Below, piece by piece: positions 25,127 through 34,823 of a stretch of 64,000 nucleotides of DNA. The notes beneath the pieces were generated by a model. It was given only the letters and a program-made list of their open reading frames with translations. It had not been told where the DNA came from and did no database searches. A program made the translations under genes and the position numbers. The stretch is from Georgenia yuyongxinii (GTDB lineage: Bacteria > Actinomycetota > Actinomycetes > Actinomycetales > Actinomycetaceae): the NCBI RefSeq assembly GCF_006352065.1, contig NZ_CP040915.1, positions 3,906,001 to 3,970,000 of the forward strand. The letters run 5' to 3'. Every line of letters starts with the position of its first letter. Positions within the stretch are counted from its first letter, which is position 1.

Positions 25127-25839
25127 CGGTCTGCTCCTTCGTGCGCGGTGGAGATCTCTTCGGTCAGGGCGAGGAAGACGTCCTCGATGTCCCGCTCCCC
25201 GGTGAGCTGGGCGGGCGGGGCGTCCGCCCGCACACGTCCGCCGGCGAGGACGACGACACGGTCGGCGACCGCCTCGGCCTCGGTGAGGTCGTGGGTGGCG
25301 AACAGGACGGTGGCGCCGTCCGCGACGCTGGCCCGGGCCTGCCGCCAGAACGACCGGCGGGAGGCGACGTCCATGGCGGCGGTCGGCTCGTCGAGGAGCA
25401 GCAGCTCCGGGGCGCCGACCAGGGCGAGGGCGAGCAGCAGGCGCTGGCGTTCCCCGCCGGACAGCGCGGTGACGGTGCGGCCGGCCCGCGTGGTCAGGGA
25501 GGTGCGGTGCAGCACCTCTGCCACGGGCAGCGCCCGCGGGTAGGACCGGCCGATCAGGCGCACCAGCTCACGCACGGTGACCTGCTCGGGCAGACCGGCG
25601 GCCTGCAGCATGGCGCCGATCCGGCCCGGCAAGGTCCCGGGCTCCGCACCCAGCACGCGCACGTGCCCGGCGGTGGGCCGGACGAGCCCGAGGAGCACCT
25701 CGAACGCGGTGGTCTTCCCGGCCCCGTTCGGCCCCAGCAGGGCGACGATCTCGCCGCGGGCGACGACGAGGTCGAGCGTGTCCAGGGCCCGGACGTCGCC
25801 GTAGCTCTTCGTGATCCCGGTCATCTCGATGACGGTCAT
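25123..25839 (-). CDS. ABC transporter ATP-binding protein
   Basis: 238 residues with all ABC motifs: Walker A GPNGAGKTT, Q-loop at LQAAGLPEQ, signature LSGGERQRL, Walker B LLLLDEPTAAMD, H-loop FATHDLTEAE. It drives the permease encoded next (ATGA overlap). The gene is divergent from a NarL-type sensor kinase gene 128 bp away, the layout of DesKR/LnrJK-type regulated exporters. Confidence 0.95.
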   Translation of the reverse strand: MTVIEMTGITKSYGDVRALDTLDLVVARGEIVALLGPNGAGKTTAFEVLLGLVRPTAGHVRVLGAEPGTLPGRIGAMLQAAGLPEQVTVRELVRLIGRSYPRALPVAEVLHRTSLTTRAGRTVTALSGGERQRLLLALALVGAPELLLLDEPTAAMDVASRRSFWRQARASVADGATVLFATHDLTEAEAVADRVVVLAGGRVRADAPPAQLTGERDIEDVFLALTEEISTAHEGADR

Positions 25840-25967
25840 CTCGGCCTCCTTCGGCTCACCACCACGCTAGGAAGCGGGGGACGCGGCCACCTGTGCCAGT
25901 GGTCATCGGCTGCACCCGTGACCTCCGGCAGGGGCGCCCGCCGGCCTGCCGCCCGTAGCATCGGCGT

Positions 25968-27092
25968 GTGCAGGCGCGCGACGACGAGCGGCTCAGCGCC
26001 ACCACCGGCGTGGTCGGCACGCTGGCGGTGGGCCTGTTCGCGCTCGTGGCGGGCGCGACGGGCGACGCCGCGCCACCGGGCGCGGCCTGGTGGACGGCGT
26101 ACCTGCTGTACCTCCTCGTGTTCGCGGTGGCCTCGGGGATCGTCGTCCCACAGCCCCGGTGGCTGCCCGACCCGGCAGTGGTCGCGGCCCTGCTCGTCCT
26201 GGGCCTGACCACCTGGTTCCTCGACCCCGACCTCGGGTGGACCGCCGTGCTGCTGGTGGTCACCGCCGCGGCCGCCGCGTACGCGCTGACGCGCGCGGCC
26301 GTCGTCGCGGTGATCGCCGTGCAGACGGTGGGCATCGCCGCGGGTAGCGCCGTGGCCGGCGTCGAGGCGAGCGCGAACGTGCTCATCACGATGATCTACG
26401 CCTGCTTCATGGCCTTCGCCGCGCTGACCGTCCTCGCGACCCGGCGAGAGGCCGCGGCCCGCGCCGACCTGGCCGCCGCGCACGCCGACCTGCGGGCGGC
26501 CACCGCACTGCTGGGCGCCTCCTCGCGGGAGGCGGAACGGCTGCGGATCTCGCGCGACCTGCACGACGTCGTCGGGCACCGCCTGACCGCGCTCGCCCTC
26601 GAGCTCGAGGTCGCCGCTCACCGGGCGACGGGCCCGGCCGCCGAGCACGTGACGCGGGCGCGGACCATCGCCAAGGACCTCCTCGCCGACGTGCGCGTCA
26701 CGGTCGGAGGCCTGCGTGAGGCACCCGGCGGTCTGGAGACGATCCTGCGCGAGCTGGTCACCGACCTGCCCGGGCTGGCCGTGGACCTGGAGGTGGACGA
26801 GCAGGTGCCGGTCGGCGAGCGGCAGGCCGTCGCCGTCGTGCGCTGCGTGCAGGAGATCGTCACGAACACCCTGCGTCACGCCAAGGCCGGGTACCTGGAG
26901 ATCGCGGTGGTCGCGGACGAGACGGGCGTCGCGGTGACGGCGCGCGACGACGGCCGCGGCACCGCGCAGCTGCGCCCGGGCCACGGCCTGGTGGGGATGA
27001 CCGAGCGGATCGAGCAGCTGGGCGGGCAGCTGACGCTGGATCCAGGGCCGGGGCGCGGCTTCGGCGTCACCGCGAGGATCCCGGCGACATGA
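25968..27092 (+). CDS. Sensor histidine kinase (NarL/DesK type)
   Basis: 374 residues. About five TM helices in the first 150 residues (VVGTLAVGLFALVAGAT, AYLLYLLVFAVASGIVV and others) are followed by a coiled linker and a HisKA_3 dimerisation domain with the phospho-His in RISRDLHDVVGHRLT. The ATPase domain has an N box (VQEIVTNTLRHAKA) and a G box (RPGHGLVGMTERI). The membrane-embedded sensor without a large loop fits kinases that sense envelope or antibiotic stress. GTG start; the next gene overlaps by 4 bp. Likely regulates the divergent ABC transporter. Confidence 0.93.
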   Translation: MQARDDERLSATTGVVGTLAVGLFALVAGATGDAAPPGAAWWTAYLLYLLVFAVASGIVVPQPRWLPDPAVVAALLVLGLTTWFLDPDLGWTAVLLVVTAAAAAYALTRAAVVAVIAVQTVGIAAGSAVAGVEASANVLITMIYACFMAFAALTVLATRREAAARADLAAAHADLRAATALLGASSREAERLRISRDLHDVVGHRLTALALELEVAAHRATGPAAEHVTRARTIAKDLLADVRVTVGGLREAPGGLETILRELVTDLPGLAVDLEVDEQVPVGERQAVAVVRCVQEIVTNTLRHAKAGYLEIAVVADETGVAVTARDDGRGTAQLRPGHGLVGMTERIEQLGGQLTLDPGPGRGFGVTARIPAT

Positions 27093-27751
27093 TCAAGGTG
27101 GCCGTGGTCGACGACCAGACCCTGGTGCGCCAGGGCATCCGCAGCCTGCTCGCGCTGAGCGCGGCGGTGGAGATCGTGGGCGAGGGCGGCGACGGCGACG
27201 AGGCGCTCGAGCTGCTCGACACCCACGAGGTGGACGTGCTGCTCCTGGACCTGCGGATGCCGGGCCGGGACGGCATCGCCACCCTGGAGGCGCTGCGCGA
27301 ACGCGGCTCGACCGTGCCGGTGCTCGTGCTGACGACGTTCGACGACGACGAGCTGGCGCTGCGAGCGCTGCGGGCGGGGGCCCGGGGGTACCTGCTCAAG
27401 GACGTCACGCTGGAGCAGCTCATCGGGGCGATCGAGACGCTCGCTGCCGGCGGCACGCTGCTGCAGCCGGCGCTGACCGAGCGGTTGCTGCGCGCCGTCG
27501 CCAGCCGGGGCCCGCAGGTGGGGGGCTTCGACCGGCCCGAGCCGCTGACCGCACGCGAGCTGGACGTGCTGCGTCTGGTCGCCGCCGGCTACTCCAACCG
27601 CGAGGTCGCCGAGGCGCTGTACCTCGCGCCGGGCACCGTGAAGAACCATGTCACTGCCGTGCTGCTCAAGCTCGGAGTGCGGGACCGCACCCGCGCGGTG
27701 CTGCGCGCCCTGGAGCTGGGCCTGCTGGAAGGCCCTGCACGGCAGGGGTGA
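27089..27751 (+). CDS. NarL/LuxR-family response regulator
   Basis: 220 residues. The receiver domain is complete: acidic pair in VAVVDDQTLVRQG, phospho-Asp in VLLLDLRMPGRDG, Thr in VLVLTTFDDDE, Lys in GYLLKDVTLEQL. The LuxR output domain includes LTARELDVLRLVAAGYSN and LYLAPGTVKNHVTAVLLKLG. It is the cognate partner of the overlapping kinase, and most likely activates the ABC transporter genes upstream of the pair. Confidence 0.95.
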   Translation: MIKVAVVDDQTLVRQGIRSLLALSAAVEIVGEGGDGDEALELLDTHEVDVLLLDLRMPGRDGIATLEALRERGSTVPVLVLTTFDDDELALRALRAGARGYLLKDVTLEQLIGAIETLAAGGTLLQPALTERLLRAVASRGPQVGGFDRPEPLTARELDVLRLVAAGYSNREVAEALYLAPGTVKNHVTAVLLKLGVRDRTRAVLRALELGLLEGPARQG

Positions 27752-27780
27752 AGTACCGGGGCGAGGGGCCCGCTGTCGGC

Positions 27781-28494
27781 CTACCGCCGTGACACGCTGC
27801 CCGAACCGCTCACCTGGCTGTTCACCTGGGCGTCGCCGGTGTAGGTGATGTCGCCGCTGCCGGAGACGCGCGCGTCGAGGGTGCCGTCGACGGCGACGTC
27901 GGCGCTACCGGAACCGGCGACTTCCACCGTGGCCGAGTCGCTGGTCAGGTCCTCGCCCGCGTAGTCGCCCGAGCCCGTGATCCTCGCCCGCTGGGTACCA
28001 GCGCGGCCGTCTGCGCGCACCGTCCCGGAGCCGGTCACCTCGACCGTGAGGTCGTCCACCGCGACGTCATGGAACGAGATCGACCCGGAGCCCGAGCTCC
28101 TCAGCTCCAAGGCGGTCCCGGTCTCCACGCCGGCCTCGACGTCACCGGAACCCGTGACCGTCACGGCGTGGACCTCGGGGAGCACCAGCTCGTAGCGGAC
28201 ATCCCCGAACCCCAGGATCCGCGAGCCGGTCGCGCCCAGCTCGAGGACACCGTCGCGCACGTCGCTGGAGAGCTGGTCCAGGATGTTCTCCCCGGCCGTC
28301 ACGGTGAGTCCCGTGGTCTCGCCCTGACGGATGATGAGGTCGCCGGCGGTGGCGAGGACGACGGCGGTGGCACCCGCCACGTCCCGCTCCTCGCTCGTGG
28401 CCGGCCCGGCGTCGATCCCGGCGGAACAGGCTGTCAGCACCGCCGCGCCGCCAGTCAAGCCGGCGGCCAGGCCGATCCTCAGGTTGCGTCTCAT
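27781..28494 (-). CDS. GIN-domain (DUF2807) lipoprotein
   Basis: 237 residues. A lipoprotein signal (MRRNLRIGLAAGL, lipobox LTAC with Cys about residue 23) is followed by a right-handed beta-helix of GSG-rich repeats (VTVTGSGDVEAGV, ELRSSGSGSISF, VTGSGTVRADG, ITGSGDYAGEDL, VAGSGSADVAV, VSGSGDITYTG). This is the auto-transporter-adhesin-head-like GIN fold found in surface and stress-related proteins. GAGAGGG precedes the ATG. It is convergent with the response regulator gene with a gap under 30 bp. Role unknown, perhaps an envelope-stress output. Confidence 0.88.
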   Translation of the reverse strand: MRRNLRIGLAAGLTGGAAVLTACSAGIDAGPATSEERDVAGATAVVLATAGDLIIRQGETTGLTVTAGENILDQLSSDVRDGVLELGATGSRILGFGDVRYELVLPEVHAVTVTGSGDVEAGVETGTALELRSSGSGSISFHDVAVDDLTVEVTGSGTVRADGRAGTQRARITGSGDYAGEDLTSDSATVEVAGSGSADVAVDGTLDARVSGSGDITYTGDAQVNSQVSGSGSVSRR

Positions 28495-28598
28495 GCCGGA
28501 CCCTCTCGTCCACTGCCAGAGTGCCACCGCCGGGGTGTGCAGGCTTTCCATCGGCGTGCCGGGCTCCGACCTCGATGATCGGCCCTCGCGCTGACCGT

Positions 28599-29792
28599 CT
28601 ATGGCCGGGGCCCCTTCGGGTGATCCGGACCCGGTTCGAACGCCGCACCAGGCATACCCTCCGCACCCTCGGACGGACTGTGATCCTCCGCGTCCCCGCG
28701 GCGTTTCTGAGCGACCAGCCGCTTCGCCGATCCCGGGCCGATCGCTGGTGGACGTCCACGGAGGTTGTCGACGAGGCGCGCGATGACCGCGGCGACGGGT
28801 ACCGCGAGAAAGGCACCGAGGATGCCCATGAGCACCGCTCCGGCAGTCACCGAGAAGATGATGACCAACGGATGCAGGGAGATCGTTCGGCCCTGGATGA
28901 ACGGTTGGAGCACATGACCTTCGAGCTGCTGGACGAGGAGGACGACGCCGAGCACGAGCAGCGCGATGAGCGGCCCCCGGTCGGCGAGTGCCACCACCAC
29001 GGCGACGGACCCGGAGAGAAAGGCACCCACGATCGGGAAGAGCCCGCCGATGAAGACCAGCACGGCCAGGGGGAGGACGAGCGGGACCCCGAGCAGCCAC
29101 AGCCCGAGGCCGATGAAAATGGCATCCACCAGAGCCACAAGTATCTGAGCGCGGAAGAAGGCGCCAACCGTCCAGAAGGACTGGGCGGCTACGAGGTCGA
29201 CCCGCGGCTGGTGACGCTCAGGTACGAAGTCCAGGAAGCCTTGCCAGATGCGCCGACCGTCCTTGAAGAAGAAGAAGAGGACGACGAGCATGAGAACGAG
29301 CCCGGCGACGAAGTTCCCGACGGCTTCAGCGGCGTTCAGACCTTGGGTGAGCGCGCCGCCGCTCGTCAGCCCGTTTCCAGCTTCGGCGACGAGATCGCTG
29401 ACGCCCGTGATGTTGCCGGGGAGCGCCGACCAGTCGACGTTCCGTTCAAGCTGGTCCAGACCTGAGACGACCGAGGCGACGATCTCGGGCCACTGGTCGA
29501 TGAGCGCGTTGGTGATGAATGCCGCTGCCCCTGCCACCGCTGCCAGCAGGAACAGCAGCATGAGGAGCGCGACGACGGCGTTCGGGATCCGGGTGGCCCG
29601 CAGGCGAGACGCCAGCGGGTCGAGCAGGGCCGCCGGAAAGAGCGCAAGCACGAACGGCGTCAGGATGATGCTCACCCGGCTGGCGACGTAGACGAGCCCG
29701 ACCAGCAGAATGACGACGCCGATCGCCGTCCACACGCGGCGCCCCCACAGGGCGGCAGGCGACGATTCCTGCGGCATGAGGTGAGTATTCAT
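28599..29792 (-). CDS. AI-2E (PerM-like) family transporter
   Basis: 397 residues with about eight TM helices in the PerM/AI-2E pattern: an N-terminal pair (IGVVILLVGLVYVASRV, ILTPFVLALFPAALLDPLAS), a periplasmic helical stretch (IDQWPEIVASVVSGLDQLE), then helices containing VLFFFFKDGRRIWQGF and FIGGLFPIVGAFLSG. The cytoplasmic tail is disordered. Family members export varied small molecules or ions; the name does not prove autoinducer transport. Two ATGs (29792 and 29777) are possible; the first is used. A much longer open frame upstream is non-coding. Confidence 0.88.
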   Translation of the reverse strand: MNTHLMPQESSPAALWGRRVWTAIGVVILLVGLVYVASRVSIILTPFVLALFPAALLDPLASRLRATRIPNAVVALLMLLFLLAAVAGAAAFITNALIDQWPEIVASVVSGLDQLERNVDWSALPGNITGVSDLVAEAGNGLTSGGALTQGLNAAEAVGNFVAGLVLMLVVLFFFFKDGRRIWQGFLDFVPERHQPRVDLVAAQSFWTVGAFFRAQILVALVDAIFIGLGLWLLGVPLVLPLAVLVFIGGLFPIVGAFLSGSVAVVVALADRGPLIALLVLGVVLLVQQLEGHVLQPFIQGRTISLHPLVIIFSVTAGAVLMGILGAFLAVPVAAVIARLVDNLRGRPPAIGPGSAKRLVAQKRRGDAEDHSPSEGAEGMPGAAFEPGPDHPKGPRP

Positions 29793-29958
29793 CACCCTGG
29801 GAATGCCTGCGCGGCCGAACCTGTTCCACGTCCTCTTGTGTGGCGGACCGGCACCGCCTGTGGCGTCGGTTCTGACGCGCCGACGTAGGATTGAGGTGTC
29901 CGCGACGCTCCCGTCCCGCCCGGGGCGGGCGCTTGCGGGGCGACCCGAGGAGGCGGTC

Positions 29959-30294
29959 ATGGCCGTCGGACCAGAGGCGGTCCGCCCACCCGAGACGGGG
30001 GCACCGGACACAGAGGAAACCTCCCCGAGCAGCCAGGCCCGGACGCCGCGGTCACGCGCGGGCGCCGCGTGGGTCGGCATCTGCGTCGCAGCGATCGTCC
30101 TGGTCGCGCTCATCGTCTTCATGCTCCAGAACACTCAGCGGGTACTCATCTCCTTCTTCTCGTTCGAAGGCATGGTGCCGCTCTCGCTCGCGCTGCTCAT
30201 CGCCGGAGTCGGAGTCGGCATCGTCGCCCTCGTCATCGGGTCGGTGCGCATCACTCAGCTCCGGCGGCGCCTCACGCACGAACGCCAGCGCTGA
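29959..30294 (+). CDS. LapA-domain (DUF1049) membrane protein
   Basis: 111 residues. A disordered Pro/Thr N-terminus is followed by two TM helices (VGICVAAIVLVALIVFM and LALLIAGVGVGIVALVIG) joined by the LapA hallmark LQNTQRVLISFFSFEGMVPL. LapA proteins are small inner-membrane proteins involved in lipopolysaccharide assembly in proteobacteria; in actinobacteria the role is unclear. GAGGAGG precedes the ATG at 29959. Confidence 0.85.
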   Translation: MAVGPEAVRPPETGAPDTEETSPSSQARTPRSRAGAAWVGICVAAIVLVALIVFMLQNTQRVLISFFSFEGMVPLSLALLIAGVGVGIVALVIGSVRITQLRRRLTHERQR

Positions 30295-30387
30295 GTTCCT
30301 GATGACGCGCAGACGCCTCGAAGAGACCGACGCGAAGTCGAGACGGACCGGGTGGCCACAGAACCGCTCGTCCCGCGCACAGCCGAC

Positions 30388-31059
30388 TCAGTGGAGCAAA
30401 CGGCCCACCGCGGAGGTGTCGAGCTCGTCGAGCAGGTGCCCGACGGAGCCGTAGACCGCCACCGCACCGGCGTCGCGGAGCTCGCCCGCGCTGATGCCGC
30501 CGGTCAGCACGCCGATGCACGGCACACCCGCCCGCTTGCACGCCTCGACGTCCCAGACGGCGTCCCCGACGAACACCGCCCGCTCCGCCGGCATTGCTGC
30601 CTTCGCGAGCGCCGTGGTCACGAGGTCCGGCTCCGGCTTGGCCTCCTCGACGTCCTCGGCCGCGGTGACGGCGTGCAGCAGATCCTCGGCGTCGAGGACG
30701 CGCCTGATGTGCTCGAGCTCGTCCGGCGGTGCCGAGGTGGACAGCACGGCGCGCAGCCCGCGCTCGCGCAGGGCCCGCAGCAGCTCGTGGACACCGTCGA
30801 GGCGGCGGATCCGGTCGGTGGTGCCAGCGTAGATCTCGGAGTGCAGCTCGCTGGCGGACTTCCCCAGCTCGTCCGCCCGGTCGCCGAGCAGCGCAGCGAG
30901 CAGCTTGTCCGAGCCCATGCCGATGCAGCGGTGGATGCGCCAGGAGTCCACGGGCTGCCCGATCCGGGCGAACGCCTGGGACCAGGCGGAGACATGGAGG
31001 TAGGTCGAGTCGACGAGCGTGCCGTCGGCGTCGAGCAGGACGGCACCTGGTGCGGTCAT
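30388..31059 (-). CDS. HAD-superfamily hydrolase (phosphoglycolate phosphatase / beta-PGM-like)
   Basis: 223 residues. HAD motif I is VLLDADGTLVDST (Asp9/Asp11), motif II VLSTSAPP, motif III Lys within AEDVEEAKPEPDLV, motif IV VFVGDAVWDVEACKRAG. The cap between motifs I and II is four-helical (C1 type), as in phosphoglycolate phosphatase and beta-phosphoglucomutase. It hydrolyses a small phosphoester in the cytosol; substrate not determinable. Single gene between the LapA-like gene and the bkd operon. Confidence 0.9.
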   Translation of the reverse strand: MTAPGAVLLDADGTLVDSTYLHVSAWSQAFARIGQPVDSWRIHRCIGMGSDKLLAALLGDRADELGKSASELHSEIYAGTTDRIRRLDGVHELLRALRERGLRAVLSTSAPPDELEHIRRVLDAEDLLHAVTAAEDVEEAKPEPDLVTTALAKAAMPAERAVFVGDAVWDVEACKRAGVPCIGVLTGGISAGELRDAGAVAVYGSVGHLLDELDTSAVGRLLH

Positions 31060-31142
31060 GGTCCGGGTCTACCGTGCCGGGCACGCCGCCGCACGCCGGA
31101 CCGGGCGACGTGGGCCATACGCACGGGCCCGGTCCGGGGCCG

Positions 31143-32648
31143 TCAGCCCCAGACCAGGACCTGGGCGGGGTCCTCCAGCACGCGGGCGACGTCGGCGAGG
31201 ACCTTCGCCGCGAGGCCGCCGTCGACGAGGCGGTGGTCGACCGACAGGGCCAGCTGGGTGACCCAGCGCGGCTTGATCTTCCCCTTGTGCACCCAGGGCT
31301 GCTGCCGGATGGCGCCGAAGGCCAGGATCGCCGACTCACCGGGGTTGAGGATCGGGGTGCCGGTGTCGATGCCGAAGACGCCGACGTTGGTGATCGTGAT
31401 CGTGCCGTCGGCCATGTCCGCGGGCTGGGTCCTGCCGGCCCGGGCAGTGTCGGTGAGCTCGCCGAGGGCGACGGCGAGCTCGTGCAGGCTCAACCGGTGC
31501 GCGTCCTTGATGTTGGGCACCACCAGGCCCCGCGGCGTCGCGGCGGCGATGCCCAGGTTGATGTAGTGCTTGTAGACGATCTCCTTGGTCTCGTCCTCCC
31601 ACGAGGCGTTGACCTCGGGGTTGCGCCGCACCGCGCTGATCAGGGCTCGCATCGTGATGAGGAGCGGGGTGACGCGGACGTCGGCGAAGTCGCGGTCCTG
31701 CTTGAGACGCTCGACCAGCTTCATCGTCCGCGTGACGTCGATCGTGTGGAAGACGGTCACGTGCGGGGCGGTGAAGGCCGAGTGCACCATCGCCTCGGCG
31801 GTGCGCTTGCGCACGGACTTGGCGGGCACCCGGGTGCGGCGCCCGTCCTGGGTGACCAGGCCGCCGGCCAGCCACGGCTCCTCGTCGCCCGCGTACGTGG
31901 CGAGCGAGCCGGGCTCGGACTTGTCGCGGTACCGCTCGACGTCGTCGCGCGTGATGATGCCGCCCGGGCCGGTGCCGGCGACCGCGTCAAGGTCGAGGCC
32001 CAGGTCCTTGGCGAGCTTGCGCACCGGCGGCTTGGCGAGCACCCGGCCGCTGCGCCGGGGCGGCGCCGCGGATGTCGACAACGTTGGGGAACTTTCGTCA
32101 GCCTCAGCCTGACGAAAGTTCCCCGATGAGTCCGCGGCGTCGGGGGGTGCGGGGGCTACGGCCGGTGCAGCGGCAGTCGCGGCCTGCGCTGCTGTTGCCG
32201 CGGAACCGGCCGGCGTGGCGGAGGTCGAGGGTGCCGCGGAGTCGGCCGGGCCCGCCGGCGCCGCGGCCGTCTGACCGGGCGAGCGGCGCGGGCGCCGGCC
32301 CGACGCGCTCGCCTTGGTGCCGTAGCCGACCAGCACGCTGCCGGAACCCTCCGCCTCGCCCGCAGCCGAGGTGCCGCCGTCGTCCACCGGTGCCGTGCCG
32401 CCGGGGTCGACGTCGATGGAGATGATGGGCGTGCCCACCTCGACCGTGGCGCCCTCCGGGGTGAGCAGCTCGTGGACCACGCCGGCGAACGGGCTGGGGA
32501 GCTCGACGACGGACTTGGCCGTCTCGATCTCGCACAGCGTCTGGTTGACGGTGACGGTGTCACCGACGGCCACCTGCCAGGTGACGATGTCGGCCTCGGT
32601 CAGGCCCTCCCCCACGTCCGGCAGACGGAACTGCTGGTAGCTCGGCAC
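31143..32648 (-). CDS. bkdC: Branched-chain 2-oxoacid dehydrogenase E2 (dihydrolipoyl acyltransferase)
   Basis: 501 residues. Lipoyl domain (about 1-80) with the modified Lys in [12 protein letters not shown]; a long Ala/Pro linker; an E3/E1-binding subdomain ([32 protein letters not shown]); then the acyltransferase core with [15 protein letters not shown] and the catalytic [12 protein letters not shown]. It transfers the branched acyl group to CoA. Start is GTG 32648, 31 bp after the E1-beta stop. The linker holds an in-frame 39-bp palindrome encoding [13 protein letters not shown], a feature not expected in this family. A pyruvate-specific role cannot be fully excluded, but gene order and E1 sequence favour branched-chain substrates. 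Confidence 0.92.
   Translation of the reverse strand: MPSYQQFRLPDVGEGLTEADIVTWQVAVGDTVTVNQTLCEIETAKSVVELPSPFAGVVHELLTPEGATVEVGTPIISIDVDPGGTAPVDDGGTSAAGEAEGSGSVLVGYGTKASASGRRPRRSPGQTAAAPAGPADSAAPSTSATPAGSAATAAQAATAAAPAVAPAPPDAADSSGNFRQAEADESSPTLSTSAAPPRRSGRVLAKPPVRKLAKDLGLDLDAVAGTGPGGIITRDDVERYRDKSEPGSLATYAGDEEPWLAGGLVTQDGRRTRVPAKSVRKRTAEAMVHSAFTAPHVTVFHTIDVTRTMKLVERLKQDRDFADVRVTPLLITMRALISAVRRNPEVNASWEDETKEIVYKHYINLGIAAATPRGLVVPNIKDAHRLSLHELAVALGELTDTARAGRTQPADMADGTITITNVGVFGIDTGTPILNPGESAILAFGAIRQQPWVHKGKIKPRWVTQLALSVDHRLVDGGLAAKVLADVARVLEDPAQVLVWG
32086..32124. repeat. Perfect 16-bp palindrome inserted in frame in the E2 linker
   Basis: GGGGAACTTTCGTCAG (32086-32101), 7-nt loop, exact complement 32109-32124. 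It is clearly richer in A/T than the flanking codons and reads through in frame on the minus strand. This looks like a small palindromic element that landed in a tolerant linker. Confidence 0.85.
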
Positions 32649-32679
32649 GGTGCGGTCTCCTCCAGGTGTGCGTGGGGGC

Positions 32680-33678
32680 TCAGTAGGACAGGACGCGGTC
32701 GACGGCGTCGAGCACCCGGTCCAGGTTGGGCAGGTACTCCTCCTCGTGCGTGTTCGCGGGGTAGGGGGTGTGGAACCCGCCCACCCGGAGCACCGGGGCC
32801 TCGAGGGAGTAGAAGCACCGCTCGGTGATGCGGGCGGCGATCTCCGCCCCGGCACCGAGGAAGACCGGCGCCTCGTGGACGACGACGAGCCGCCCGGTGC
32901 GCTCGACCGACGCGGCGACGGCGTCGAAGTCCAGCGGGGAGATCGAGCGCAGGTCGATGACCTCCAGGCTGTGGCCCTCCTGGGCTGCGACATCGGCGGC
33001 CTTGAGCAGCGTCTTGACGGTAGGCCCGTATCCGACCGTGGTGATGTCGGTGCCCTCGCGGACGGTGCGGGCGGCGTGCAGGCCCGTGGTCAGCCCGGAC
33101 GCGCTGAGGTCCACGTCGGCGTCGAGGTCGACCTCACCCTTGTCCCAGTAGCGCGACTTCGGCTCGAAGAAGAGGACCGGGTCGGGGGAGGCGATCGCCT
33201 GCTGGATCATCGTGTAGGCGTCCGCGGCCGTGCTGGGGGAGACCACCCGCAGCCCGGGGGTGTGGGCGAACAGCGCCTCGGGGGACTCGCTGTGGTGCTC
33301 CACCGCTCCGATGCCGCCGCCGAAGGGCACGCGGATCACCACGGGCATCGACAGGTCACCCTGCGAGCGGTAGGTCAGCTTGGCCAGCTGGGCGGTGATC
33401 TGGTCATAGGCGGGGAAGATGAACCCGTCGAACTGGATCTCGCAGACCGGGCGGTACCCGGCCATCGCCAGGCCGATCGCGGTGCCGACGATGCCGGACT
33501 CGGCCAGCGGGGTGTCGACCACCCGCTCCGGGCCGAAGTCCTTCTGGAGGCCGTCGGTCACCCGGAACACCCCGCCGAGCGGCCCGATGTCCTCGCCCAT
33601 GAGGACGACCTTCGGGTCGCGCTCGAGAGCACGGCGCAGCCCGGCGTTGATGGCCCGGGCCATCGGGGTGGCCGTCAC
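32680..33678 (-). CDS. bkdB: 2-oxoacid dehydrogenase E1 beta subunit
   Basis: 332 residues, the beta chain of the thiamine-diphosphate-dependent E1. Family motifs: [74 protein letters not shown], and [18 protein letters not shown] in the C-terminal transketolase domain. GTG start overlaps the E1-alpha stop (GTGA). With E1-alpha it decarboxylates branched-chain 2-oxoacids and transfers the acyl group to E2. Confidence 0.95.
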   Translation of the reverse strand: MTATPMARAINAGLRRALERDPKVVLMGEDIGPLGGVFRVTDGLQKDFGPERVVDTPLAESGIVGTAIGLAMAGYRPVCEIQFDGFIFPAYDQITAQLAKLTYRSQGDLSMPVVIRVPFGGGIGAVEHHSESPEALFAHTPGLRVVSPSTAADAYTMIQQAIASPDPVLFFEPKSRYWDKGEVDLDADVDLSASGLTTGLHAARTVREGTDITTVGYGPTVKTLLKAADVAAQEGHSLEVIDLRSISPLDFDAVAASVERTGRLVVVHEAPVFLGAGAEIAARITERCFYSLEAPVLRVGGFHTPYPANTHEEEYLPNLDRVLDAVDRVLSY

Positions 33679-34823
33679 CGGGCCTCCCCGTCCTCGTCGG
33701 CGAAACCGGCCTCGTAGGCCGCCAGGGCCGCGCGTTCCTCCGCCACCAGCGGATGGGGCGCGGTGTAGACGTGGTCGAACATCTCCTCGTGCGGGCCGCC
33801 GGCAAGCGAGTGGCAGTACTCGCGGGCGGACTCGGCCAGTGCGGTGGCCTCGGCGTCGACGCCGGTGAAGTACTCCTCGTCGGCCACCTGCTGGCGCTCG
33901 AGGTGGGTGCGCAGCCGGGCGATCGGGTCCTTGGCGCGCCAGAGATCCTCCTCGGCGCGGTCCCGGTAGCGGGTGGGGTCGTCGGAGGTGGTGTGGGCGC
34001 CCATGCGGTAGGTGACCGCCTCGACGAACGTGGGCCCGCCACCGGCGCGGGCCCGCTCGAGCGCGACCCGGGTGACGGCGTAGCTGGCCAGGACGTCGTT
34101 GCCGTCCACCCGGACCGAGGGGATGCCGAAGCCACCGCCGCGGTGGACCAGCGGGACCCGGCTCTGGGTGGAGGTGGGCACCGAGATCGCCCAGTGGTTG
34201 TTCTGGACGAAGAAGACCACCGGGGCGTTGTTCGAGGCCGCGAAGACGAGGGCCTCGTTCGAGTCACCCTGGGAGGTGGCGCCGTCGCCGAAGTAGGCCA
34301 CGACGGCGCGGTCGCGCTCGGGGTCCCCGGTGCCGACGTCACCGTCGCGCTGGACACCCATCGCGTAGCCGACGGCGTGCAGCGCGTGGGCGCCGATGAC
34401 GAGGGTGTAGAGACCGAAGTTGTGCGCCTTGGGGTCCCAGCCGCCGTGCCGCACGCCGCGGAAGAGCGGCAGCGTCTGGCGCAGGTCCATGCCGCGCACC
34501 AGCCCGACGCCGAGCTCACGGTAGGAGGGAAAGGCGAAGTCGCGTGGCGCGAGGGCGTAGGCGGAGCCGATCTGCGCGGCCTCCTGGCCCAGGCACGGTG
34601 CCCACAGGCCGAGCTCGCCCTTGCGCTGCAGGGCGGTGGCCTCGGCGTCGAACGCGCGGGTGAGCACCATGTCGCGGTACATCGCGCGCAGGTCGTCGGC
34701 GCTCAGCGCGGCGACGTACTCCGAGTACTGGGGTTCCTCGTGGACGAACCCCTGGGGATCGAGAATCTGGACCATGTCATCGGTCCGTGACCCTGTACCC
34801 AGCATCTTCTCGAGCTGCTCCAT
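33675..34823 (-). CDS. bkdA: 2-oxoacid dehydrogenase E1 alpha subunit
   Basis: 382 residues. The thiamine-diphosphate binding motif is complete (YFGDGATSQGDSNEALVFAA, then VVFFVQNNHWAIS). The phosphorylation-loop equivalent is MGAHTTSDDPTRYR. The N-terminal MYRDMVLTRAFDAEATALQ is typical of branched-chain E1-alpha. GAGGAGG lies 9 bp before ATG 34823. First gene of an operon E1-alpha, E1-beta, E2; no E3 is nearby, so lipoamide dehydrogenase must be encoded elsewhere. It feeds branched acyl-CoA primers to fatty-acid synthesis or valine/leucine/isoleucine breakdown. Confidence 0.94.
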   Translation of the reverse strand: MEQLEKMLGTGSRTDDMVQILDPQGFVHEEPQYSEYVAALSADDLRAMYRDMVLTRAFDAEATALQRKGELGLWAPCLGQEAAQIGSAYALAPRDFAFPSYRELGVGLVRGMDLRQTLPLFRGVRHGGWDPKAHNFGLYTLVIGAHALHAVGYAMGVQRDGDVGTGDPERDRAVVAYFGDGATSQGDSNEALVFAASNNAPVVFFVQNNHWAISVPTSTQSRVPLVHRGGGFGIPSVRVDGNDVLASYAVTRVALERARAGGGPTFVEAVTYRMGAHTTSDDPTRYRDRAEEDLWRAKDPIARLRTHLERQQVADEEYFTGVDAEATALAESAREYCHSLAGGPHEEMFDHVYTAPHPLVAEERAALAAYEAGFADEDGEAR

